Part shown: piece after piece, positions 54,529-62,691 of the stretch
How the letters are laid out: each line of letters opens with the position of its first letter
How positions within the stretch are numbered: the first letter of the stretch is position 1
Assembly: GCA_963725615.1 (NCBI GenBank)
Contig: CAVRZO010000016.1
Span: 70,583 to 134,582 of the forward strand
Source of the DNA: JAIQFF01 sp963725615
Lineage (GTDB): Bacteria; Acidobacteriota; Terriglobia; Terriglobales; Acidobacteriaceae
Direction: 5' to 3'
DNA length: 64,000 nucleotides
The notes under the pieces: model-generated
Database searches by the model: none
What the model was told of the DNA's origin: nothing
Seen by the model: the letters and a program-made list of their open reading frames with translations, nothing else
Translations under genes and position numbers: made by a program

Positions 54529-54709
54529 GTCATCCTGAGCGCAGTCTTTCGTCCCACGAAGCGGGACGAAAGCAAGCGAAGGACCTGTGCATTTCCGGCC
54601 AAGCTTCACTCGCCTGGCAGCGGTTTGGACGCTGCTATCTTCCGGAAATGCATGGGTCCTTCGTCGGGAGCCCTTCGCAACGCGAAGGGCCCCGCTTCCT
54701 CAGGATGAC
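54529..54709. repeat. Long composite inverted repeat with GTCATCCTGAG ends
   Basis: The outer ends GTCATCCTGAG (54529) and CTCAGGATGAC (54709) are inverted, as are AAGGACC/GGTCCTT and CATTTCCGG/CCGGAAATG, with inner hairpins GTCCC-ACGAAGC-GGGAC and CCCTTCGC/GCGAAGGG. It occupies the centre of the 571-bp gap 54290-54860, which has no other feature. Confidence 0.8.
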
Positions 54710-54860
54710 AGCCGCGTGAAAGTTAAAACTGAGCCACTACCCTCCTCGCAATGCCCGGATCAAGATAATTGGCTTTCAGGCTACGGACGGCGGGAAATCG
54801 TGTTTGTTTCGAGACCCACTGTGTCTACAATGGATTTTCACGCCCGAGGTGACCTTGAAC

Positions 54861-55235
54861 ATGCTCGATTCCCGCTCGCGCCGTTGGACAGTGATAGCCT
54901 CCGGGCTGCTGTGCGGGGCCCTGGCCATAGTCGTGCTGTTCACCAACCGCGGAGCATTCTTCAGCCCCCTGGCGGTGGTGGTGATGGGCGCGGTCGGATT
55001 GGCCGCCGTCCTGCTGCAACTCCGCTTGCAGAATCGAGACCAGGCGCACTCTTCGAGCTCGCCCGCCTGGCTGAATGTCCTGGGCATTCTTTTTGCCCTG
55101 GCCGCATTCTTCGCCGACCTGGTTCACAGCGCTCAGCAAATCACTGAAGCCCTGGCTTTGGGGGCGGTCGCCAGCTTTGGCGTCAGCGGCGTGATCATCC
55201 TGCGCAGTTTTCGCAAGCGCGCCACTTCCAAATGA
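54861..55235 (+). CDS. Small four-helix membrane protein, 124 aa
   Basis: ATG at 54861 (MLDSRSRRWTVIASGLL); the longer frame from 54804 has no ribosome site. Four hydrophobic segments separated by short polar loops, one of them containing QLRLQNRDQAHSSSS, and a basic tail (LRSFRKRATSK). No family recognised. Its TGA overlaps the ATG of the CoA-ligase gene (ATGA), so the two are co-translated. Confidence 0.7.
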   Translation: MLDSRSRRWTVIASGLLCGALAIVVLFTNRGAFFSPLAVVVMGAVGLAAVLLQLRLQNRDQAHSSSSPAWLNVLGILFALAAFFADLVHSAQQITEALALGAVASFGVSGVIILRSFRKRATSK

Positions 55236-56851
55236 GTTCGGGCGCGTCCATCCTCCTTCCCGACCCATTCAACACCGCCACCTATTTCATCGATCGACAT
55301 CTTGACGAAGGCCGGGGAGAAAAAGTTGCCATCGAGGCGGGAGAGGCCCGCGTCACCTATCGTCAACTGGCAGAGAAAGTAAACTGCTTCGGAAACGGGT
55401 TGCGGCGGCTCGGCGTGCGAATTGAGGAACGCGTTCTCCTGCTCCTGCTCGACGGCCCCGAGTTCGCCTTCAGCTTCTTCGGGGCCATCAAGATCGGGGC
55501 CGTTCCCGTCCCGGTCAATACCCTGCTGAAACCTGCCGACTACCACTACATTCTGAACAACTCGCGAGCGCGGGTGGCCGTGGTCAGCGAATCGCTTTAC
55601 CCGCAGATCCAGGCTAGCCGCAGCGGGCAGCTACGCTATTTGCAGCACGTGATCGTGGCGGGTGCCGCGCCGACCGCAGGTACCCTGCCTTTCGCAGAAC
55701 TGGTCGCGCAGAATTCTTCCCAGCTCGAGCCCGAAGCCACCAGCAAAGACGATGTCGCGTTCTGGCTCTATTCATCCGGTTCAACCGGCCCGCCCAAAGC
55801 TTGCGTCCACTTGCAGCATGACATGGTGGTCTGCGTCGAACGATATGCCAAGGGCATCCTCGGCATGACCGAAGACGATCGCTGCTTCAGCGTGGCCAAA
55901 CTGTTCTTCGCCTACGGACTGGGCAATGCCCTCTATTTTCCCCTGGCGGTCGGTGGCACCAGCATCCTGTGGCCGGGACCGCCCAAGCCGCAGCACGTAT
56001 TCGAAATCATCGAACGCCACCGCCCTACGTTGTTTTTTTCTGTCCCATCGAACTACGCGGCGCTGTTGACTTATGAACCCGGCAAAGACCACGTGGGGAC
56101 AGCCGCCCCCGGCTCTCCGGGCGCGCAGAGCGCGCCAGACTTCGACCTCTCCTCAGTCCGCTACGGCATCTCCGCCGGTGAAGCCCTCCCTGCCGCCCTC
56201 TTCCACCGCTTCAAGCAACGCTTCAACGTGGAAATTCTCGACGCCATCGGCTCCACCGAAGTCCTGCACATGTTCATCGCGAACCGCCCCGGCGCAGTGC
56301 GTCCCGGCTCCAGCGGCCAGATCATCCCCGGCTACGAAGCCAGGATTGTGGACGAGAGCGACCAACCGACGAAGCCGGGTGAGATCGGCAACCTGCTGGT
56401 CAAATCCGATTCCACCTGCTCCCACTACTGGAACCAGCACGAGAAATCCAAAAACACGATCGAAGGCCACTGGATTCGCACCGGCGACAAGTACTATCAG
56501 GATGCCGAGGGATATTTCTGGTACGCCGGCCGCTCCGACGACATGCTCAAATGCAGCGGCGCCTGGGTCAGCCCTATCGAAATCGAGAGCGTACTGATCG
56601 AGCACCCTGCTGTCCAGGAAGCCGCGGTAGTCGGCCGCGAGGACAACGACCAGCTGCTGAAGCCGGCCGCGTACGTGGTTTTGAGGAATGGCACGACGTC
56701 CACGCCCGATCTGGCTCGCGAACTCCAAGAGTTTGTCATCAGCCGCCTGCCCATCTTCAAGCGCCCGCGCTGGGTAGAATTCGTGGATGACCTGCCAAAA
56801 ACCGCCACCGGGAAACTGCAGAGATATAAGTTGCGGGAAAATAAGACCTGA
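55232..56851 (+). CDS. Benzoate-CoA ligase-like AMP-forming enzyme
   Basis: 539 aa of the adenylate-forming family. The P-loop motif is YSSGSTGPPKACVH, with AIGSTEVLHMF and GHWIRTGDKYYQDAEG (A8 hinge) and the catalytic Lys in LPKTATGKLQRYKL (A10). The pattern, including FFAYGLGNALYFPLAVGGTS, is that of benzoate/4-hydroxybenzoate-CoA ligases. It activates an aromatic acid as CoA thioester. A stretch of about 18 residues (GKDHVGTAAPGSPGAQSA, near residue 285-305) is absent from typical family members and looks derived from a REP element. No further aromatic-catabolism genes are near. Confidence 0.85.
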   Translation: MSSGASILLPDPFNTATYFIDRHLDEGRGEKVAIEAGEARVTYRQLAEKVNCFGNGLRRLGVRIEERVLLLLLDGPEFAFSFFGAIKIGAVPVPVNTLLKPADYHYILNNSRARVAVVSESLYPQIQASRSGQLRYLQHVIVAGAAPTAGTLPFAELVAQNSSQLEPEATSKDDVAFWLYSSGSTGPPKACVHLQHDMVVCVERYAKGILGMTEDDRCFSVAKLFFAYGLGNALYFPLAVGGTSILWPGPPKPQHVFEIIERHRPTLFFSVPSNYAALLTYEPGKDHVGTAAPGSPGAQSAPDFDLSSVRYGISAGEALPAALFHRFKQRFNVEILDAIGSTEVLHMFIANRPGAVRPGSSGQIIPGYEARIVDESDQPTKPGEIGNLLVKSDSTCSHYWNQHEKSKNTIEGHWIRTGDKYYQDAEGYFWYAGRSDDMLKCSGAWVSPIEIESVLIEHPAVQEAAVVGREDNDQLLKPAAYVVLRNGTTSTPDLARELQEFVISRLPIFKRPRWVEFVDDLPKTATGKLQRYKLRENKT

Positions 56852-56970
56852 CTGAAGATACCCACCCGATTCGGTGCACGATCGGTAATGCCGACTTTCG
56901 TATACTTCCAATTGTGCCAGCCGGCTCCGGAGTGCGGACGACAAACTAACGGCAGCAGAGGATGCGATCC

Positions 56971-58053
56971 ATGGCAACGCAGCATGTAGAACCCAGCATC
57001 GACGAGTACCTCCGCAAGCGGCTGATGCCGGTGGAGGGCGCGATCCCGCATTTGGACGGGATCGATATGTACGGCAACTCCATCCCCGCCAGCACGGTGG
57101 GCGGCGATCTTTTTGAGTACATCAACTTTCAGCAGCGTTACAACATTGACGCTCGCATCGCACGCGCTCTCAAGCTGTCCCAGGACTACCTCGAACCTTT
57201 TCCCCAAGGCCAGACTCCGCGAAACTCGGTGGATACGCATGTACAGTGGCTGAAGACCCGGCCGGACTACAAGCCCTCCGTGGCTGCCGAGTACAGAAGA
57301 GCGAAGAGTTCTGAACAGGTGAGAATCGCCGAAGACCTGCATGAACTGTACACCACGGCTGGAGTGCTTCTGGTGGATGCGCAGGGTCACGGAATTATCT
57401 CGGCGAAGATCGCCTCAACTGTACACGACACCTTTCACTCACTCATGCTTTCCGAACTCGATCACAGCGGAAAGACCACTCCGGGGTTTTTCGAGAAGAT
57501 CAATCTCAGGCTGGCGCAATCGGTCACGGCACGGAACGCTCTGGGACGCGATCCCAATGACAACTCGCGCGAAATCGCCACCATGCTGTACGGCGAAATA
57601 CGTCCGGGCGGAAGTTTTCGCTTCGTAAATTTCGGCCATCCGCCCCCGCTGGTGTTCTCCGCCGAATTCGACAAGTTCATGCAGATCGATGACGCCCGCA
57701 TGGTGCAGTTCCTGGCGCTGGGACTGGAGATTCCCGAGGACCATCCCGACCGGAACAAGTATCTTTCGATGGCGCTCAGGGCCCGGCAGATTAACTCGTC
57801 GGACGTAGCGGAGATCACCCTCATGAGCCCGGGAGACCTGCTCTTCCTCTACACCGACGGGGTCTACGACGGCAGCGACGAGCAGGACCGCCAGCAGATT
57901 GAACTGGTGATTCGCGAACGCAAGAATGAGCCGGCCAGAGAAATCTGTAACGCGATCCTGCAATTCGCAGTCATGCAGGACCATCACTTGCAGGAGATTA
58001 CGGAAGACGATCGCATTGACGACAAGACCGCGTTTATCATCAAGCGCCTATAA
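56971..58053 (+). CDS. SpoIIE/PP2C-type serine phosphatase with internal insertion
   Basis: 360 aa from the ATG at 56971, which has AGAGGA eight bases upstream (an ATG at 56962 overlaps that site). The phosphatase core begins with TVGGDLFEYI (metal-binding Asp), continues LLVDAQGHGIISAKIAS (second Asp) and SPGDLLFLYTDGVYDG, and ends with a DD pair in DDRIDDKTAFIIKRL. About 75 mostly charged residues separate the first two motifs, where a few residues are usual. No sensor domain is fused. It probably dephosphorylates an anti-sigma-factor antagonist, but no such partner is near. Confidence 0.82.
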   Translation: MATQHVEPSIDEYLRKRLMPVEGAIPHLDGIDMYGNSIPASTVGGDLFEYINFQQRYNIDARIARALKLSQDYLEPFPQGQTPRNSVDTHVQWLKTRPDYKPSVAAEYRRAKSSEQVRIAEDLHELYTTAGVLLVDAQGHGIISAKIASTVHDTFHSLMLSELDHSGKTTPGFFEKINLRLAQSVTARNALGRDPNDNSREIATMLYGEIRPGGSFRFVNFGHPPPLVFSAEFDKFMQIDDARMVQFLALGLEIPEDHPDRNKYLSMALRARQINSSDVAEITLMSPGDLLFLYTDGVYDGSDEQDRQQIELVIRERKNEPAREICNAILQFAVMQDHHLQEITEDDRIDDKTAFIIKRL

Positions 58054-58193
58054 GCGCTGGCAGCTAGCAGCTATCGGTCGCTCAAACCGCCGTCTCCAGT
58101 TTCAAGACAGGACAACATAATCTGATGCTAAGGGATTTTCTGTGGTGAAGCTTCGAGCCCCGCAGTATTGTGCTCGGTGGATGAAGCCTACTT

Positions 58194-58265
58194 GGTGGGT
58201 GGAGCAGTCCTTCAGGCCTGCATTTAAGGCGGAAATCCGAAGGGCTTCAGCCCCTGAGGTACTTC
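58194..58265. repeat. REP-like repeat upstream of RAYT
   Basis: Contains GGTGGGTGGAGCAG, CCTTCAGGCCTGCATTTAAGG and AGGGCTTCAGCCCCTGAGGT. A diverged direct copy lies at 58789-58860, so the RAYT gene is bracketed by related repeats. The stretch 58054-58193 has nothing recognisable. Confidence 0.75.
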
Positions 58266-58740
58266 ATGACGATCCCATACCATGGAACCACCGGCGACGG
58301 GACCTATTTCATCACCGCCTCAACTTGGGAAAAACAAGGCCTGCTTCAATCCGAGCGGATGGCCGAATTGTTCATGGACGTCCTATTCCACTATCAGAAG
58401 CAGGGCAAATATCACCTGCATGAATTTGTAGTGATGCCCCATCACTTTCATGCTCTTCTGACGCCCCTTTTCTCCGGTGACTCTGGAAAGAGCCGTCCAG
58501 TTCATCAAAGGAGGATTCTCCTTCCGGGCCAAGAAAGAATTAGGCTTTCTGGGAGAAATCTGGCAGACCAGCTTCTATGATCACAGAGTAAGAGATGGAG
58601 AAGAATATTCCCGGTTCCGCCACTACATCCACATGAACCCGGTGCGGCGCGGCCTGGTTCCGATTCCTGAGGAGTTCCCGTACAGTTCCGCGATCCTCAA
58701 CCTTGATGAAGTACCTCAGTGGCTAAAGCCTGCCGCCTAG
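58266..58740 (+). pseudogene. REP-associated tyrosine transposase (RAYT, Y1_Tnp), frameshifted
   Basis: First frame 58266-about 58470: TGDGTYFITASTWEKQGLL and the HUH motif MPHHFHALLTP. Second frame from about 58475 to 58740: VTLERAVQFIKGGFSF, then GEIWQTSFYDHRVRD and RHYIHMNPVRRGLV, both typical of RAYTs. One base appears inserted near 58465-58475, so the gene does not make a full protein as written. Intact length would be about 157 aa. RAYTs nick and move REP palindromes; this relic is flanked by such repeats. Confidence 0.85.
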
Positions 58741-58750
58741 TTTGGCTCGA

Positions 58751-58860
58751 ATGCAGGGCTGAAGCCCTGCTCCACCCTTCTCTCGCCACGTGGGTGTAGC
58801 AGGCTTCAAGCCAGTATTTAAGGCTGCTCTCGACGGGCTTCACCCCCTGAGGTACCTCTA
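58751..58860. repeat. REP-like repeats downstream of RAYT
   Basis: A compact hairpin GCAGGGCT-GA-AGCCCTGC (58751-58768) is followed by a diverged copy of the upstream repeat (CACGTGGGTGTAGCAGGCTTC ... GGGCTTCACCCCCTGAGGTA to 58860). It ends at the aspS stop codon. Confidence 0.75.
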
Positions 58861-60702
58861 CTTCTTCACCTGTATCCCCAGTTCCTTCAACTGTGCCTCG
58901 CTCACCGGCGTGGGCGCATCCACCATCAGATCCACGGCACGAGCCGTCTTGGGAAATGGAATTACTTCGCGCAGACTATCCGCGCCGGCCAGGATCATCA
59001 CGATGCGATCGAGTCCGAGCGCAATTCCGCCGTGCGGAGGCGTGCCATATTCCAGCGCCTCCAGAAAGAATCCGAAGCGCGAGCGCGCCTCTTCTTCCGT
59101 CATCCCCAGAGCACGGAATATCTTGCTCTGAATGTCCTGACGATGAATACGGATCGAGCCCGAGCCGAGTTCAGTGCCGTTGAGCACCACGTCGTAAGCC
59201 AGCGCCCGGATTTCTCCCAGCGGGGACTGGGGATCGCCCGTCGTGTCGTAGCTCGTCTCGAGCTTTGCCATGTCCTCGTCGTGCAGCGACGTAAAGGGGT
59301 GATGAGCCGCGTTCCATCTGCCCGACTCCCGGTCCCACTCGAACATGGGGAAATCGGTGACCCAAAGGAAGCGGTAGTCTTTCGCCGGATCGCCGGTCTT
59401 GGCAAACGCGCCATGCTTGGCCGCGTATTTTTGGGCGAGATCAAGCCGCAGCTGGCCGCAAGTCTGGAAGAACTGGTTCGCACTTTGCTTGGACTCTGCC
59501 TTGCGCACCACCAGTAACCACAAATCTCCCGGCTCGACACTCGCGGCCTTGAGAATTGGTTCGAGGGAGTTGGGATAGTCCCGGGCAAAACGATTGGGGT
59601 CGGTCATCAGACTCACGTATGACGTCCCCTGGGCGTGCGCGAACGCTCCATAGGTTCCAATGGTTCGCCGCTCGGTGCCGGAGATGTCCCCCGCTTTCGG
59701 AATCCGGATGAGCAGCGAAGTAAAATCCTGGCTGACCTTGAATGCCGAAGCAAATTTTTCCTGTTCCCCGGGCGTGAACGCTCCGCGCAGGTCCACCATC
59801 GCCGGCAGCCGCATGTCTGGCTTGTCGCTACCATAGAGACGCATGGCCTGGTCGTAACTCACGCGCGGAAATGGCGTCTTGATTTCGTGTCCCGCAGCTT
59901 TGAAGGCTGCCGTGAGAAAGCCTTCGACCACCTCCCACACCCGCTCCGGCTGGGGATATGACATCTCCAGATCGATCTGGGTAAACTCCGGCTGGCGGTC
60001 GGCGCGCAGGTCTTCGTCGCGAAAGCAGCGCACAATCTGAAAATACTTGTCGAACCCCGAGATCATCAGAATCTGCTTGAACAGTTGCGGCGACTGCGGC
60101 AAAGCATAGAAACTCCCGGGCTGCACCCGGCTGGGCACGAGATAGTCGCGCGCACCTTCCGGCGTCGAACGAGTCATGAACGGAGTTTCAATCTCGAAAA
60201 ATCCCTGCGCCGAAAGATAATCGCGAATGGCGAGCGCGACCTTGTGCCGCAGCTCGATGTTGTACTGCATGGCGTCCCGGCGCAGATCGATATAGCGATA
60301 CTTGAGCCGCATTTCCTCGTTGGCCAGCACGGTGTCGCTGGGCAGGAAGGGCGGCTGCTTCGCTTCGTTGAGAATGCGCAACTCTTCTGCGATCAGTTCT
60401 ACCTCGCCGGTGGCAATGTTCTTGTTCACCGTGTCGGGAACCCGCTGCTTGGCCGTGCCCACGACGGCTATGACGTATTCGTTACGCAGGGCCTCCGCTT
60501 TCTGGTGAGCCGCCGGATCGCGTTCTTTGTTGAACACCACCTGGGTGACGCCGCTGCGGTCGCGAATATCAATAAAGATCAGGTTGCCCAGGTCGCGCCG
60601 CCGGTTTACCCAGCCCATGAGTACAGCCTTCTTGCCGGAATCAGCCGGACGCAGGGCGCCGCACATATGGGTACGTCGTAGATCGCCAAGAAAATCGAGC
60701 AA
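58858..60702 (-). CDS. aspS: Aspartyl-tRNA synthetase
   Basis: About 614 aa. I choose the TTG at 60702 because GAAGGG stands six bases upstream and the protein then opens LLDFLGDLRRTHMCG like other AspRS; a GTG at 60744 would add 14 residues but has no ribosome site. Order of domains: OB anticodon-binding (VLMGWVNRRRDLGNLIFIDI), class II core motif 2 (FRDEDLRADRQPEFTQID), the bacterial GAD insertion (about 300-415), and motif 3 (GGIALGLDRIVMIL). It charges tRNA-Asp. Whether it also charges tRNA-Asn, as in bacteria relying on GatCAB, cannot be told here. Confidence 0.95.
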   Translation of the reverse strand: MLDFLGDLRRTHMCGALRPADSGKKAVLMGWVNRRRDLGNLIFIDIRDRSGVTQVVFNKERDPAAHQKAEALRNEYVIAVVGTAKQRVPDTVNKNIATGEVELIAEELRILNEAKQPPFLPSDTVLANEEMRLKYRYIDLRRDAMQYNIELRHKVALAIRDYLSAQGFFEIETPFMTRSTPEGARDYLVPSRVQPGSFYALPQSPQLFKQILMISGFDKYFQIVRCFRDEDLRADRQPEFTQIDLEMSYPQPERVWEVVEGFLTAAFKAAGHEIKTPFPRVSYDQAMRLYGSDKPDMRLPAMVDLRGAFTPGEQEKFASAFKVSQDFTSLLIRIPKAGDISGTERRTIGTYGAFAHAQGTSYVSLMTDPNRFARDYPNSLEPILKAASVEPGDLWLLVVRKAESKQSANQFFQTCGQLRLDLAQKYAAKHGAFAKTGDPAKDYRFLWVTDFPMFEWDRESGRWNAAHHPFTSLHDEDMAKLETSYDTTGDPQSPLGEIRALAYDVVLNGTELGSGSIRIHRQDIQSKIFRALGMTEEEARSRFGFFLEALEYGTPPHGGIALGLDRIVMILAGADSLREVIPFPKTARAVDLMVDAPTPVSEAQLKELGIQVKK

Positions 60703-60755
60703 GTTGTGCCCTTCAGTGAAGAATGGAGTCGTTAGCTGAATCACATAGTATAAAT

Positions 60756-60785
60756 GTAGGCGCGAGCGTCCGGCTCGTGCGGCAG
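60756..60785. repeat. Short REP-like palindrome with GTAG foot
   Basis: GTAGGCGCGAGC-GTCCG-GCTCGTGC: GTAG foot followed by a GCGAGC/GCTCGT stem, in the 113-bp gap between DUF4440 and aspS genes. Confidence 0.4.
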
Positions 60786-60815
60786 GAGCCCGAAACCAGT
60801 TTTCAAGTCGAATAC

Positions 60816-61283
60816 TCAGTCAATCGGCCGCGCCGCCGTGGCCTGCTGAAACTTGAGCCGCCACTGGTCATCTTGCTTAACCCAAAGATCGGAAATATGC
60901 TGATAGCGCGGCGCCATGCCGGGGGCATCGCCCTCGGGCATGTGAATGATGCAGTCGTAGGTCACCACTGCGACCTCATCGTTGACCGGCAAAACTCGCA
61001 GATTGTAGGTGTAGAAATCTTTCAGCTCGCCATCGCGCGCGCTTTCCACAAATTCTTCCTTGTCGTGGAGCCGGCCTTCGCTGCCGACGAAGACGAAGTC
61101 ATTGGTCAAAGTACGCTTCAGGAAGTCTACATTCTTGCCCTTCTGAGCCTCGGGAACCGCTTTGGTATTGGCAATCAGCGTCTGCTCCAGCGGACCAAGC
61201 GGCTTGGACGAATTCCCTGATCCTTGCGCGAACCCAACCACAGACAAGCAGAGCAGGCCGATAATGAAACCTGGAGCTCTCAT
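60816..61283 (-). CDS. Secreted DUF4440/SnoaL-like protein
   Basis: 155 aa from the ATG at 61283, which has GGAGGAAT directly upstream; a start at 61301 is less likely. A signal peptide ends VVGFAQ. The single domain (LEQTLIANTKAVPEAQKGKN, DFVFVGSEGRLHDKEEF, VAVVTYDCIIHM, DLWVKQDDQWRLKFQQAT) has the cone-shaped NTF2/SnoaL fold of DUF4440. Such proteins bind small molecules or act as isomerase-like enzymes; the activity here is unknown. It follows hisS on the same strand by 26 bases. Confidence 0.78.
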   Translation of the reverse strand: MRAPGFIIGLLCLSVVGFAQGSGNSSKPLGPLEQTLIANTKAVPEAQKGKNVDFLKRTLTNDFVFVGSEGRLHDKEEFVESARDGELKDFYTYNLRVLPVNDEVAVVTYDCIIHMPEGDAPGMAPRYQHISDLWVKQDDQWRLKFQQATAARPID

Positions 61284-61309
61284 ATTCCTCCGTATAAGCA
61301 AGACGTACG

Positions 61310-62587
61310 CTACCGCGCTTGAATCTTACCCGCCAGTTCGGCGCGCGGGACGGAAACCTGCTCGCCGGTTTCCAGATTCTTGAGCGCGAACGAACCTGAT
61401 TTGACTTCGTTTTCGCCCACGATCAAGGCAAATCGAACGCCCATCTTGCTCGCGATTTCGAGCGATTTCTTGAGACGAAAACTCTCGTCCCCCAATTCGA
61501 CCACCAGATCGTGACGGCGCAACTCCCGAGCCAGGCGGGCGGCTTCGCCATCCATACCCTCGCCCAGAGGCGCGATATAAACATCCGGCTTGACCTGTAC
61601 CGCCTCGGCCGATTCCTGCAACGCGAGGACGAGGCGGTCCTCGCCAATCGCAAAACCGATTCCCGGCGCGCTGGGACCGCCGAGCGACTCCGAAAGCCCA
61701 TCGTAGCGCCCGCCTCCGAGGATCGCATTCTGCGACCCCAAAGCACCGTGGGTGAACTCAAACGCCGTACGCGTGTAGTAATCGAGCCCCCGCACCAGCC
61801 GATCGTTGAGTGTGAAGGGCACGCCGACCTCTTTCAGGATCTTCTGCACCTGTTCGAAATGCTTGCGGCACCCCTCGTCAAGAAACTGGCTGATGCGCGG
61901 CAACTTCTCGATGATCGGCTGGTCCGCGGGAACTTTGCAATCAAACACTCGCAGCGGATTGGTGACGGCGCGGCGCTGGCAATCCTCGCACATGCCTGAA
62001 ACCACGGGCTCAAGCGCCTTACGCAGAGCTTCGTTGTACGCCGCACGATCGTTGATGCAACCGACCGAATTCAGTTGCAGAGCCCAGTCTCGAATGCCGA
62101 GACGGTCGAGCAGTGTTGCCAGCAACTCCAAAACTTCGGCATCGCGCGCCGGAGACTCGCTGCCCGCACTGGCAGGCCCGATGACCTCCGCGCCGATCTG
62201 ATAAAACTGGCGATATCGTCCTTTCTGCGGACGCTCCCGCCGAAACTGCGGGCCGATGTAGTAGAGCTTGTTCAGTCCGCGGTCCCAGAGTTTGTGTTCG
62301 ATGTAAGCGCGCACAACGCTGGCGGTATTTTCCGGGCGAAGGGTGAGTGATTGGCCCTTCTCGCTTTGCGCCCGTCCACGGTCTTCCCAGGTGTACATCT
62401 CCTTGGCAACCACGTCGGTTTCTTCGCCTACACCTCGAGCGAAGAGTTCGGTCGACTCGAAAATCGGCGTGCGTATCTCGTGAAAGTTGTAGGCGCGGAA
62501 AACGTCACGCACCGCGGCCTCTACGAAGTTCCACAACGCCGTCTCTGGCGGAAGAAGATCGCGGGTTCCTCTTACAGCTTTAATCAT
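61310..62587 (-). CDS. hisS: Histidyl-tRNA synthetase
   Basis: 425 aa, normal length. Class II motifs: motif 1 region (YNFHEIRTPIFESTELFAR), TLRPENTASVVRAYIEH, motif 2 (YYIGPQFRRERPQKGRYRQF), the histidine-specific LVRGLDYYTRTAFEF and motif 3 (GGPSAPGIGFAIGEDRLV), then the anticodon-binding domain. It charges tRNA-His. Neighbours on the same strand are the DUF4440 protein and aspS; hisS-aspS adjacency is common in bacteria. Confidence 0.96.
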   Translation of the reverse strand: MIKAVRGTRDLLPPETALWNFVEAAVRDVFRAYNFHEIRTPIFESTELFARGVGEETDVVAKEMYTWEDRGRAQSEKGQSLTLRPENTASVVRAYIEHKLWDRGLNKLYYIGPQFRRERPQKGRYRQFYQIGAEVIGPASAGSESPARDAEVLELLATLLDRLGIRDWALQLNSVGCINDRAAYNEALRKALEPVVSGMCEDCQRRAVTNPLRVFDCKVPADQPIIEKLPRISQFLDEGCRKHFEQVQKILKEVGVPFTLNDRLVRGLDYYTRTAFEFTHGALGSQNAILGGGRYDGLSESLGGPSAPGIGFAIGEDRLVLALQESAEAVQVKPDVYIAPLGEGMDGEAARLARELRRHDLVVELGDESFRLKKSLEIASKMGVRFALIVGENEVKSGSFALKNLETGEQVSVPRAELAGKIQAR

Positions 62588-62691
62588 GAATTGAGACCAC
62601 CAGCTCTCAGTTCCAGGTTCTCAGTTCTCAGCTTTGCTGCGAAAGTACGAGACGCCGTTCGAAAGAATACCTCAAACCCAACGGGAACGAT

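Noticed and set aside
54450..54719. 89-aa and 76-aa open frames 5' of the four-helix membrane protein
   Set aside because: They translate the long inverted repeat and have no ribosome site.
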